From positions 3,032,751 through 3,096,750 of the forward strand of contig OX104122.1 in NCBI GenBank assembly GCA_944474755.1: a stretch of DNA of 64,000 nt, in the 5' to 3' direction. This stretch comes from Limnoperna fortunei. Taxonomy: Eukaryota > Mollusca > Bivalvia > Mytilida > Modiolidae. Within the stretch, counting starts at the first letter, position 1. Each line of letters starts with the position of its first letter. The position numbers and the translations under genes are program-made. Of the stretch, positions 49,606 to 59,780 are shown piece by piece. The notes beneath the pieces are model-generated. The model saw nothing but the letters and a program-made list of their open reading frames with translations. It was not told where the DNA came from and searched no databases.

Positions 49606-50132
49606 CACTATGAACCAAAGTAAGGACTGACATTACCATACACAGTTCAAATTAGATTGATAGAAACTGATAGTTACTGTAAATGTACTGTTCACGATCT
49701 GTAAATCACTGTATACTATTCATACAGTTCTCGTCAGTCATTTACAATTTTTATTTTTTACTGATAGCTTCTGTGCTGAACTGAAACAGCTCATGACAGT
49801 TAAGTACAGTAGTTTTGTAGGACTGAAAAGAACTGTTAGTCACTGCATCAGATCGTGTCAGTACTTTTAAATTTTTACCTGGATTTAGAATGACTGACAT
49901 TCACTGTACCAGTCCTTGACAGTGATTATCAATATTTACCTGTATTTAGAATGACTGATAATCACTGTAGCAGTCCTTGTCAGCCATTATCAGTTCTCAC
50001 CTTGATTTAGAATGACCGATGTTCATTGTAGCAGTCATTGTCAGTCATTATCAGTTCTTACCTTGATTTAGTACGCCTGATGTTCACTGAAGCAGTCCTT
50101 GACAGTCATCATCAGTTCTTACCTTGATTTAG
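49606..50132 (+). repeat. Left inverted-repeat arm with ~63-bp sub-terminal repeats
   Basis: It starts CACTATGAACC. From about 49880 the phrase GATTTAGAATGACTGA recurs at roughly 63-bp spacing (about 49880, 49943, 50005, 50067, 50126), each followed by CACTGTA.CAGTCCTTGACAG-like sequence. It is the reverse complement of 61639-62153. Confidence 0.93.
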
Positions 50133-50514
50133 TATGAGTGATGTTCACTGTAGCAGTCCTTGACAGATATCATACTTTCTCTTCTATACCATTATATATA
50201 TATATTGTTATTTGTAAACAAAGACCAACAGTGAAGACTTGATTAAATGAGAGTTTTAATGGACACAAAATAGGAAATGTGTAAAATGAACCCCACAAGT
50301 CCATTTGTTTCCTAGGGCCAAAAATATTTTCGTTTTAAATCATTGTTCTTCCTAATATTAACTCTTCTTTCTTCTCATTTCACATTTGAATTTACATACT
50401 GTGACACAAATTTATTGAACATGTTTTGACCAATGTTTGTAACAAACATGGTGCGATAAATTACTGGCATAAGCAGCTACATAACGTTACACCTGTACAT
50501 ATTTTAATAAATTC

Positions 50515-50879
50515 CACAGAGCTGCCCAGTGCATCCACCAGGTGGACAAGGGACGCCTTCTCATTAGGGGTGGTCAGGTCATAATACGGAAACCCTGACC
50601 ACGGACCACAGTGAGTAACATGTTTGGAGAGTGCCACGCTCCTTGCATGATCTAGACCTTTTTGTAGATGTCAAAAAGAGTAGGCTCATTGTAGCTGCTA
50701 CAAAATCCCAAATTTTCCGACCCCCGTACCTAACTCCATACTTTTCCAGTTGCTTTGAAAATATTTGTTATTTCGGTCCATTTTTCCGGAATTGTTTGTT
50801 AACATGTTCTCGTCCTAAATAAAGCTGAAATTATACTTGCTGGATGTTAAGCAAATATCCAATCAATCAATCAATCAAG
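50515..50879 (+). mobile_element. Retroelement 3' end with (TCAA)n tail
   Basis: The sequence ends CTGGATGTTAAGCAAATATC then (CAAT)n. This is the simple-repeat tail expected at a non-LTR retrotransposon or SINE 3' terminus. The front part (GGTCATAATACGGAAACCCTG..AGTGAGTAAC) resembles 41030-41075. No reverse transcriptase is encoded. Confidence 0.45.
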
Positions 50880-51938
50880 CATCATATCCTCTGGACCAAC
50901 TTTATTGTTTGACATGCGCCTTTTGGATACCGAAAGATATTTATTCCATAATACATTGTACTTTGTAAATTTGTGTAAGACTTTTGTTTTAAAATAAAGG
51001 AGGTTTAGTTGGGATTTGTCTCTTTAAATAATTACAAAAGTTATAATTTCTGGAATCATATTTTGTATACTCCTTATTTACAAATATATTTAAGACAAAC
51101 TAAACAAATGTTGTAGTTTAATCCTTATAAAATTTTTAAGGTATGGGGTGGGTCATTATAGTATCGTGGTTTTATTTCAAAAATTTAGTGACCAATTATA
51201 TTTCCGACATGTTGATGCAAGTGAACACAGATAATCAAGTTCCACTGTGACAGGATGTTATTTACATCTACATGTATATTGCATTTATCACCAGCAGTGT
51301 TATGTAACACCTGTGTTTATCTGTTTTTGTCTTTTCTACTTAACTTTACAAATTAAATCACAAACGAGAACTTACTATATTGAAAGGTTTGTTTGTTTTG
51401 TTGGTTTTAAAAAAAATTATTATTACACTAAAAAAGATTGAAATTGAAGAGTCACTTCATAGTTTTTGTTAACAAAATCATCTTTGTTTTTGTTGTCTAT
51501 ATGCATCAGTATGGTAAATAAGTGCCCATGGCTTAGAGAATATACCGAATAAACCGGCTTTTCTCTTGTGTGTGTGTGTGTGTGTGTGTGGGTATAGGGG
51601 GGGGGGGGGTTGCAATACAAAGGTTTAAACAACGTAACACTGTAGTCACTGCAAACGCTTCTTAAATAAAATCATCTTTGTTTTCTTTTTGTTTATATGC
51701 ATCAGAAGGAAAATAAATGTGTGCATCGCCACGGGAATATGCCGATTGTAAAAAATGACACGTTTTGTCAGTTAGGGAACAGGTAATTGTGCGCAATCAT
51801 CCTGGACAAGGATTCAGATTCACCAATTTTATAATAATAATAATATAGATTTGCAGTTATGAAAGTTTCTGGTAACATTAGAATGTTCGAACCTCCCCGT
51901 TTTTGTAAATATCCGAAAATTGTATTGACAGACAACGA
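50880..51938. other. Gene-free stretch with microsatellites
   Basis: A (TG)n run at about 51569-51590 is followed by a poly-G run at about 51597-51610. A ~60-bp phrase (AAAATCATCTTTGTTTT..TATATGCATCAG) is present near 51475 and again near 51668. No gene is seen. Confidence 0.5.
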
Positions 51939-51949
51939 CGGGAGAATCG

Positions 51950-52740
51950 GGGGACGGACAAAATCCCCCCGGACAAAATCCCTTCCGTGTAATTTAGCAT
52001 AGGCGGACAAAATCCCCCTAATTAAATTTACAAGGCGGACAAAATCCCCCCTGTAAAATTTTCAAGGCGGACAAAATCCCTCCCGAATCGGATTTTGTTA
52101 ATATCGATAAGTATTATGCATCGTGTTTTATAGTTTTTTACTTGGTACTTGAAATGATGAAAAGACAAAGATTAAAACATGGTTATTATTTTTTTCATTG
52201 AAACGCATCGAGTTTGTGTTGTACGAAATGTGTTAATAAAGGAAACGCGCCATTTGATCCCTTTCATAATTATTTACCGAAAAAACAATTCAAGTTATTG
52301 AACTAAATTATACCATTATTTACTAAATTTTAACTTATTAGTAAAAGCCATACCCGTTTCAATTTTCTAAAAGATATAGAAATGTTTTGCTCAAGTAAGC
52401 GATATTGGTTTGTTCATAAACATATTAATTAACAAGTCACCAATTAAGCACTGCAAATGAGACAAACAATTATTATTATTAAGTAATTAAAAATCTGGGG
52501 TTTTTTTGTAAAATATAAGGTCATTTTTTTAAGGTTTATCTGTATATGTACGAGACTGTACGGTGTGAACATTTAAAAATCATGCATTTTAAAAAATCAT
52601 ATTCGGGAGGGATTTTGTCCGCCTTGAAAATTTTAAAGGGGGGATTTTGTCCGCCTTGAAAATGTAACGAGGGGGATTTTGTCCGCCTATGCTAAATTAC
52701 ACGGAAGGGATTTTGTCCGAGGGGGATTTTGTCCTACACT
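51950..52740. mobile_element. Mutator-like fold-back element, about 790 bp, non-autonomous
   Basis: Long inverted ends (about 51950-52095 and 52602-52740) are built of repeats of GGCGGACAAAATCCCCC. Read inward, both arms share GGACAAAATCCCTTCCGTGT, AATTTAGCATAGGCGGACAA and a terminal TCCCTCCCGA. The 11-bp direct repeat CGGGAGAATCG flanks the element (51939-51949 and 52741-52751), a target duplication in the range known for Mutator-like elements. The interior (about 52100-52600) is AT-rich and non-coding. Confidence 0.75.
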
Positions 52741-52751
52741 CGGGAGAATCG

Positions 52752-54026
52752 CCGACCCTGGTTAAGTACCGTACAAACTTAAATTAGAATCGAGTGCACC
52801 ATTTCTTTTCATAATGCAAAGTCAAATACAAAGCAATAAGAGAGAATTTAGTTAGAAAAACATTTCGGCTACTCACCCACTCTTGAAAAGTAACAATAAT
52901 ATACATGGATTCAAATGAGACGAAAATTGAAAACATGTAAAGATTTCAGTAATTCTTCGAATAAAAAAAAAGTCACAAAAACTTAACGCGTTGTTAATAC
53001 ACGTAACACGTTATTTACACTAAAGTTTACCATGAGTTAAGATATTTTATTATTTGGAAAAAAAAACGTTTTCTTGTTTGAAGCTATACGCCACTATTAG
53101 CATTTTTTCGACCAATTTTTAATGGAAGAAGAACTATAGAACTAGTGATAGCTCATACCCACAACTTTTCGGCTATTTAAGTCGTAATATAGCTATTAGG
53201 TCCAGTAACCTGTTTTAACATAAAAGAGAAAGTTTTTTTGCACATATTTGTATAATTTCTTCACTGTCCTCTTGCTATTTTATTAAAACAGACCTTCGGT
53301 GCGTTTTGTATTTCTATGATATGGAACGAAAACACAATTGTTGAAGACCTCTTTTTCCCTCTTTGTTTATTTTAACATAAAGTCAATTTAAAAAAATTCC
53401 ACCGATTCCCCTGGAATGCCATTTGGTAGTCTGAAAGTACCATACCACTTACAAACTATATCCAAAATTTAGAAAAAGTGATCAATGTTAACTCTTTTTA
53501 AAGCTCTGGAAGCATCCCTATCTTCAGGGATGAAGTCCGAGACACTCTGAAAACAGGAAATTTGCAATCCTTCCACTAGACCAAATTACACCTAATCCAT
53601 TATATTTCATCAAATGTTTAATTTTAACTTTTTTTTCAAAGATCCTTCTTTCCAATAAGCCCCAAAAGTAGAACCAAAACAAGAAAAAAGCCAAAGAAAA
53701 AAAATTACAAAGAAATACACTATTTAATGGGGAACTACATTCGTGGACAACGAGTTGCAAAGGTCATTAATTGTGTTGTCGTTCCATATATTTTTATAAA
53801 TTTTAATATAAATTTTAAAAAAATTAAATACGCAGGAGACCTTCGTATCTTTATGCACTAGAAACTGATTTTTATTACGTATAAAATTGGTTTCCGATTT
53901 TAAGTATCTGACAGGTGTTTGAAAATGTGTCGTGTACATGTAGCTACCTGGGGTGCAAAGGTAAACTAGAGAAGTTGATTGCTAATTTGTTTATTGCAAT
54001 AACCACACAACGATGATAAGGTGTTA
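52752..54026. other. Gene-free AT-rich stretch
   Basis: No recognised gene, RNA or repeat. The short frames at 53524-53939 (minus) have no recognisable domain. Confidence 0.45.
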
Positions 54027-54712
54027 CTTTGAAGGGTGTCTTCAACCTATGCCAACATTTTAAAAATTTTTATTCAAGGAATGCCAACATGCAAAGTACA
54101 ATAGATGTTTTGATAGTAATAAAACAATTAATTATAGGTGTATCACAAGCAAAATTATTGTATGATTTAATGAGAATCCTCAATTATTATTAAATTTCAA
54201 TTATACAAAGTGACACTTTTCACTAGAAATTTGTATAAATACTGCTGACTACCGGATTTCATAAGTTGTCCAAAGTATTCAAATGCACATGCAGTTAGAC
54301 ATTCAATTTGTTGCACCTGCAACAGCTGATGCTGATGCTGCCTCCTCCTTGTTGTCTCTGGTTAGGCTACTGACATTTCAATATATATTGTATCTCTTAT
54401 TTATGAATTTTAATAACATTATGTATAAATATACTGTTTTTATATCTAATCTTTAATAAAGCTAGCAAAAATTTACAAGACAATTATTTTTTTTAAATAA
54501 ATTTTAAAATTATTATTATTATTTTTTACAAAACAGAACAAAACCCTTAAAACGGATTTTACCTATATACACCTGTAAAACTAATTAACGAATTGTTTAT
54601 AGAAGGGATTAAAATGTTTATATAACAATTCAATGTATGCCAACATTTTTTTCTTACCTTTTCAAACCAAAAATAAAAATGCTGGCATAGGTTGAATGAA
54701 CCCTTTGAAGTG
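54027..54712. mobile_element. Probable MITE with ~45-bp imperfect inverted ends
   Basis: The left end contains ACTTTGAAGGGTGTCTTCAA, then CCTATGCCAACATTTTAAAA. The right end, reversed, reads ACTTCAAAGGGTTCATTCAA, then CCTATGCCAGCATTTTTATT. The interior is AT-rich and non-coding. No clear target duplication was found. Confidence 0.5.
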
Positions 54713-55405
54713 ATTTTATATAAGTTTTATAACAAATTTATATCTTGATAATTACTTTTAATTCCGAGTAACGTTGAAGGATCATATTAGATTGAAGAAA
54801 ATGTGCTGGAGATACATGTATTTCTTTAGATTAATAGTAAAACTTCCTTTATGGCACAATCTACATGTATGATATTGTGCTCCGTTTGATGGTTGGCCTT
54901 GTAAAAACATTGAGAAGCAAGTTGAATTGAAAAGGTCATTTATTAAAAATGACGAGTTCATTAAAATACATACTAAATCTAATTATCATAATTATACATA
55001 TGTTCATAGCAAATTTCATACATTAAAACATTATAGCAATAAAACATTATGTGAAATGATATACAGATATAAGTTCATACAAAAACATATCATATATTCA
55101 ATTCAACCATCAAAGATGGGGTAAAAATCTGCCACAATATTGTGTGCTTTCACCACACAATATCCCCCATCCACAATATCAGCGTTGGTTAAAAGGGGAA
55201 AGCTTGTCAGTCAGGTAAAATATAAATTCTTTCACATGTTATTCTATAAGCTGTGGTAAAACAATAAGACTTAAACAAACATCCAAATTTAAAATAAACA
55301 TCTATTTGGTAAATCCAATTAGCACTTGTCTAAACTGAATACCAAATTACATAATGATGTGACTACCTGTAAGAAAGTAATAAATGTCTCTGATTGTACT
55401 AACAA
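54713..55405. other. Gene-free stretch
   Basis: AT-rich. Inverted short phrases (GATATTGTGC near 54872; CCACAATATTGTGTG near 55131) may form hairpins. It may include the right terminus of the DIRS-type element, which I could not delimit. Confidence 0.4.
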
Positions 55406-55710
55406 TCCAAGACCTGCAGAAGCTCATGTCTCCAAGCAGGTCAATAACATACTTTTTTTTTTTTTTAAATCTCTGTTGTACTTATCATACATGTCATAAG
55501 TAGGCGAGAGCAAGACAGTAATATTGGTTAACTATACACATATATACAATTTTATATAGGCAAAAAACACAGAAGCTCATGTCTTCATGTGTACTTAAAT
55601 ATTGGATTACACCGGATTTAGCGATAAACAATGAAATAAGCAATAAATAATACATGTTCACAGAAGCACTTGTCTCCATGTGACTCTAAAATTATTCACT
55701 GCCAAAATAT

Positions 55711-56778
55711 TTAAAGTTTCAATAATGGGATTCTTATATATTTTTTGAACGATTGAGAACTCCATCTTCCCATTTGTTGGATTTGTTCTTCGGATAAGCC
55801 GTTCTGCCATGCAGTTGTTGCTGCACCGATTCGAAAACTATGTGATTTATAATCTTTAACACTTAGACCAACAAACTTTAAAGATAACTGAAGTTTTTCT
55901 GTAAAGAATCTTCTGGTAACAAGACTATTATCCATGAATGAAAAAAGGGTGGTCTTGGGACAAAGATTAATCCCTCTGAGTTGAATGTACTCCCACAAAG
56001 CCTGAACAGGGCATAAATCTTCCTGAGAAGTGGATCGTTCAAGCAGTAAAATGGGAATATGTTTGCATGTACTATGTTTAAACTGTGACATATGAATTTC
56101 AATTGAAGAAGGTGGGCGACCTTTGGAATGGTGAAACTTGATATTTGGCATTGTCAAACAATTTCCCTTTGGGGGTGGATGGCCCGTTATTTCCCCTACT
56201 CTTAAAAAGGCATGGAAGGCAAGTAAGTACATTGCTTTCAGCATTTTCTGTAGAAAAAGAGAATTACAAATGTGTGGAAGTGACTTAATTAAGCCTTTCA
56301 GTATAATTGGGGTTATAGGAAGTCGACTATCTTTACTTCTTTTGAGTTTGGTATAGCCCCGCAAAGTTTTAGAAATAATAAAATGTTGAGTAATGTCCGA
56401 ATGCCCTTTAATTTGCATAAGGTAGCTTAAAGCTGACATGTAAGACTGAACTGTAGCTGATGCTAAATTGGCCTTGAAACAGTGTGCAATAAACACCGTT
56501 AAATGTTCCAAGGTTGCTGGGAACATTGCTGTACCAGGGTAATATTTTTGTAGAAAGCTACTATAATATTTATAAACTCTGTCATACGAGTTTCTAGATG
56601 ACTGTTCAAGAGACTCCAAAATCAACTGATCAGCTACTGTTTTTAAAGTTTCAACAGGGTAACTGAATCTACTGTTGGATGCACTTCCATTTTTGGAAAT
56701 TCTCTCTTGAATTTGGCAATCTGTAATCGAGAAAGATAATCGGCTGCGATATTTTTTATGCCAGCAATATGAGAACAT
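55711..56778 (-). CDS. DIRS/Ngaro-type tyrosine recombinase
   Basis: 355 residues. The core-binding helical part is at about 40-150 (PVETLKTVADQLILESLEQS onward). The catalytic part has R193 in FLRVGEIT, H313 and R316 in HSFRIGAA, GRW at 337-339 (W in the place often held by H) and the nucleophile Y347 in KKYIR. It integrates the circular DNA product by tyrosine-based strand exchange (family knowledge). It overlaps the end of the RT-RNase H frame by 136 nt in a different frame, so expression needs internal initiation, frameshifting or a separate transcript. Both frames are fully open, which suggests a young copy. Confidence 0.88.
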   Translation of the reverse strand: MFSYCWHKKYRSRLSFSITDCQIQERISKNGSASNSRFSYPVETLKTVADQLILESLEQSSRNSYDRVYKYYSSFLQKYYPGTAMFPATLEHLTVFIAHCFKANLASATVQSYMSALSYLMQIKGHSDITQHFIISKTLRGYTKLKRSKDSRLPITPIILKGLIKSLPHICNSLFLQKMLKAMYLLAFHAFLRVGEITGHPPPKGNCLTMPNIKFHHSKGRPPSSIEIHMSQFKHSTCKHIPILLLERSTSQEDLCPVQALWEYIQLRGINLCPKTTLFSFMDNSLVTRRFFTEKLQLSLKFVGLSVKDYKSHSFRIGAATTAWQNGLSEEQIQQMGRWSSQSFKKYIRIPLLKL

Positions 56779-59267
56779 TTAAATAGAATGTTATATTTTA
56801 AGGTAAGGAGAACAAATTTCCTAACTAATTGCATTATGGTCTTATCTTTGGAAGACTGCTTGTTTATAATATGTACTACTGCTAAATTGTCAGAATGAAA
56901 ATTCACACACTTGTTTTTTAACTGACTGCCCCACAATTCTACAGCAATAATCAATGGATAAAGTTCCCTTACTGTAATATGATAACTCAGCCATTGCCCA
57001 TCCCAAATTTGAGCAAACCATTGAGTCCCTAAAACACACCCAAAACCTATATTGCTGGCATCCGTGTATAGATTAAGTTGTACTGAAGATTCCCATCGGT
57101 CACTAAGAAATAGACTTTTCCCATTGAAATTCTCGGCAAAGACTAGCCAAGCCTTAATATCAGCTCTCGCCTCTTTGGTTAACCACCTTCTATGTTTTGG
57201 TTTCTTTAAGCCAATGGTTAAATCAATTAATCTTCTTAAAAAAGCCCTACCAGGTTGAACCACATTGCAAACAAAATTGAGAAGACCAATAACTGACTGC
57301 AATTCTTCTAAAGTTACCTTCTTTCTGTGTTTTAAATACCTAAGTTTTTCTAGAAGTTTAGTTAATTTATCTTGAGGCAATCTGATTTCCATCAAAATAG
57401 TGTCGATTTCCAAACCCAAGAAGTTTATTGTTGTAGTCGGATATACAGTTTTGTCTTCTTTAATAGGAAGGCCAATATTGTTTGCCATATCTAAAAATTG
57501 GAGGAGTGTTTGTCGACATAATGAAGAATTTGCAGGTCCCACAAACAAAAAATCATCTAAAACATGAACGCAACCTGTGCTTTTTAATTTATGATCTACC
57601 ATCCAATGAATTGCTGTACTAAATTTCTCAAATAGATTACAAGAATAACTAAGACCCATTGGTAAAGTTTTATCATAGTAAAATTTGCCATCTATCGCAA
57701 ACCCTAATAGTTCATGACATGATTCATGGATAGGTATTATTTTGAAACTATTTTCGATGTCTGTTTTTGCTAAAAGACAGTTTGGGCCATGAAATTTTAC
57801 TAAACGTAAGGCATCGTCCACAGTTTGGTATCGCACTGTACATAAATAATCTGGTATGCCATCATTAATAGATGACTTTTCAGGAAAGGATAAATGGTGA
57901 ATTACCCGAAATTCCCCAGGGACTTTTTTGGGCACTAAACCTAAAGGAGAAACTTGTAAGTCTTGAAAAGGAGGATTATCAAAAGGTCCAGCAGCTCGGC
58001 CTGCTCTCACCTCTTTAGAAATTTTTTCCTTTAAAATACTAATGTTATTTCGGGCAGATAAAAGGTTGTCAAAATAGGTAAACTTTCTTTTTCCTTCAAA
58101 TGGAATTTTAAATCCAAATGTAAAACCATCTATAAGGAAATTTTTTGCATCCTTGTTATAACCTAAAAGCCAATTATGTAGGCGATCACTTTTAATTGGG
58201 GTTATCACGTCACTTTGGGGAAACAATTTTGTTGCCTCCCTTTGGGTTGGAAAAGGGTTGGACAGTGGTCTGGGGCAGAAGTCTATGTTGTAATGGTCTA
58301 CAAAACTTTCTTGGGTGGTCCCCCCAAATTTTCCACATATGTGGGGATATTTACAGGTTGACCCCCTGGTACAAGATCCGTATTTATTATTATAGCTGAA
58401 GCAATATTTTCTGGAGCTCTCTTCTGGAGCTCCAGTCTGGAGAAAGGGGGACTTCTTAAGAGACTGATTCTTTAATTGGTCAAATTTAATTTTTAAACCA
58501 AGAGCCATTGCATCAGAGTACAATTCATTATTTACCTGATCCCATGGGAGATATCGAAAATCATGCTCTCGCCATTCCCTAAAGGTCCTGTCGTTAATAA
58601 AGGCGGCCACCTCACATGACCTTCTAGCCAGTGTCTGAATTGTATTGGCATATTTCATTAATGCCCCAGTTTCATGTGGGTACCTTTCAGTATAAATGCC
58701 GACAAATACATGAAAGGCTGTCAGCCAGTGTGCAATAGATTCAAAGCGAAAGTTTGGGACCTGTTGTTTTTCCCACATCATGTTGCCATCCACAGATTCA
58801 ACAGGTTGAAACCTGGGTTTCAAAGACTTTTTTGAAACTAGACACCCCAAATCAATGTATTCGTGTGCCCAAATTTTCGCTTTGATTTTTGGATCAACAC
58901 CTAAAGCCAGTGGTTTATTAATACTAGTAAAATTAACAGACCGATCATTTGAATCAATATTTGCATCACATGTTAGGCTTGTAGTGTTACCATGGGTATT
59001 AATGTCTGAACTGACTTGCAAAGAGCATGGATCATTCACATAGATTGAACCTGCAGTGGTGTTGCATGTATCTCTATTAAGAACTGATAATGTTGTCTGT
59101 GGTGTATTTGATGAAATGTGTTGTGTCGAAGTACTTGTACCTTCTCTTGAGTTATTATCAATAGCAATCGCAGGATACTGCACATCGTCATTCATCATTG
59201 GTGTTTGTGTTGGCACAGACGGTATTGTAGGGAATACCAACCCCTGATTCCGTAGAGCAGCAACCAC
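56643..59267 (-). CDS. DIRS/Ngaro-type gag-like, reverse transcriptase and RNase H polyprotein
   Basis: 874 residues without interruption. The N-terminal gag-like region (1-390) has a CCCH zinc finger (C289, C299, C305, H309). The RT has FRVIHHLSFPE (453-463), the first catalytic Asp in KTDIENSF (D503), LPMGLSYSCNLF (535-546), VLDDFLFVG (569-577, catalytic DD; the first residue is V rather than Y) and FLGLEID (616-622). The RNase H has YTDAS (D736), ELYP (E768), HSDN (D793) and AADYLSR (D843). It copies element RNA into DNA. The given start is a GTG in an open frame that continues upstream to about 59455 without an ATG. The first ATG inside is at about residue 24, so the true start, or splicing into a TTTTTTGGTAG-like acceptor near 59430, is unresolved. 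Confidence 0.88.
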   Translation of the reverse strand: MVAALRNQGLVFPTIPSVPTQTPMMNDDVQYPAIAIDNNSREGTSTSTQHISSNTPQTTLSVLNRDTCNTTAGSIYVNDPCSLQVSSDINTHGNTTSLTCDANIDSNDRSVNFTSINKPLALGVDPKIKAKIWAHEYIDLGCLVSKKSLKPRFQPVESVDGNMMWEKQQVPNFRFESIAHWLTAFHVFVGIYTERYPHETGALMKYANTIQTLARRSCEVAAFINDRTFREWREHDFRYLPWDQVNNELYSDAMALGLKIKFDQLKNQSLKKSPFLQTGAPEESSRKYCFSYNNKYGSCTRGSTCKYPHICGKFGGTTQESFVDHYNIDFCPRPLSNPFPTQREATKLFPQSDVITPIKSDRLHNWLLGYNKDAKNFLIDGFTFGFKIPFEGKRKFTYFDNLLSARNNISILKEKISKEVRAGRAAGPFDNPPFQDLQVSPLGLVPKKVPGEFRVIHHLSFPEKSSINDGIPDYLCTVRYQTVDDALRLVKFHGPNCLLAKTDIENSFKIIPIHESCHELLGFAIDGKFYYDKTLPMGLSYSCNLFEKFSTAIHWMVDHKLKSTGCVHVLDDFLFVGPANSSLCRQTLLQFLDMANNIGLPIKEDKTVYPTTTINFLGLEIDTILMEIRLPQDKLTKLLEKLRYLKHRKKVTLEELQSVIGLLNFVCNVVQPGRAFLRRLIDLTIGLKKPKHRRWLTKEARADIKAWLVFAENFNGKSLFLSDRWESSVQLNLYTDASNIGFGCVLGTQWFAQIWDGQWLSYHITVRELYPLIIAVELWGSQLKNKCVNFHSDNLAVVHIINKQSSKDKTIMQLVRKFVLLTLKYNILFKCSHIAGIKNIAADYLSRLQIAKFKREFPKMEVHPTVDSVTLLKL

Positions 59268-59478
59268 CGCATTTGTTATTTCTGGAATGGTTTTTCTTAT
59301 TTCTTTTTGTATAGTGTTATGCAGAGTGCAGTTATCTGGGTTCTCATTGATGTTGTGAGTGACTGATTTGGTGGACGTCTTTTTACTTGGCTTAGATGCT
59401 AGCCGTCTCGATTTTCTAGGGGGGCTCAGACATCTCCTACCAAAAAATTTTAATTAATTTAGTATTGACTAACAATGT

Positions 59479-59773
59479 GTACTAGCGTACTGCTGTTAAT
59501 TCTCCCCCTTATGAAACGATATAAGTTACATGTACTTGTACTTAATTTGCAAGTCAGTGTAAATACGAACGTATAAATATAAGCTGTACTAGCGTACTTA
59601 AAATATACTATACATTATATGTAGTTAGTATTAATTAGTACTAGCGTACTTGATAAATGTGTAGTACTAGCGTACATGTGCTTTAAAAATTAGTACTATC
59701 GTACTAGAAAAATTTGTACTAGCGTACTTGAAAAATTGGTACTAGTGTAACTGAAACTTTATTACTAGCATAC
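59479..59773. promoter_or_regulatory. Cluster of eight GTACTAGCGTAC-type motifs upstream of the DIRS frame
   Basis: Copies are at 59479, 59586, 59638, 59664, 59693 (ACTATCG variant), 59716, 59739 (ACTAGTGTAA variant) and 59762 (TTACTAGCATAC variant). The last five are spaced 23-29 bp apart. Position just 5' of the coding strand start suggests a promoter or protein-binding array of the retrotransposon. It could instead be a simple tandem repeat decaying outward. Confidence 0.55.
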
Positions 59774-59780
59774 TCAATTA

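Larger units (their letters stand above)
55406..59780 (-). mobile_element. Tyrosine-recombinase (DIRS/Ngaro-type) retrotransposon, coding region intact
   Basis: On minus, it has a gag-like/RT/RNase H frame followed by an overlapping tyrosine recombinase frame. There is no protease or DDE integrase, as expected for the DIRS order, and no methyltransferase domain was seen, which is nearer to Ngaro-type layout. A cluster of GTACTAGCGTAC motifs lies upstream of the first frame (59479-59773). Three copies of an AGAAGC(T/A)C.TGTCT-type phrase (55418, 55571, 55660) lie downstream of the last frame. The termini (inverted versus split direct repeats) could not be resolved, so the ends given are approximate. 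Confidence 0.8.
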
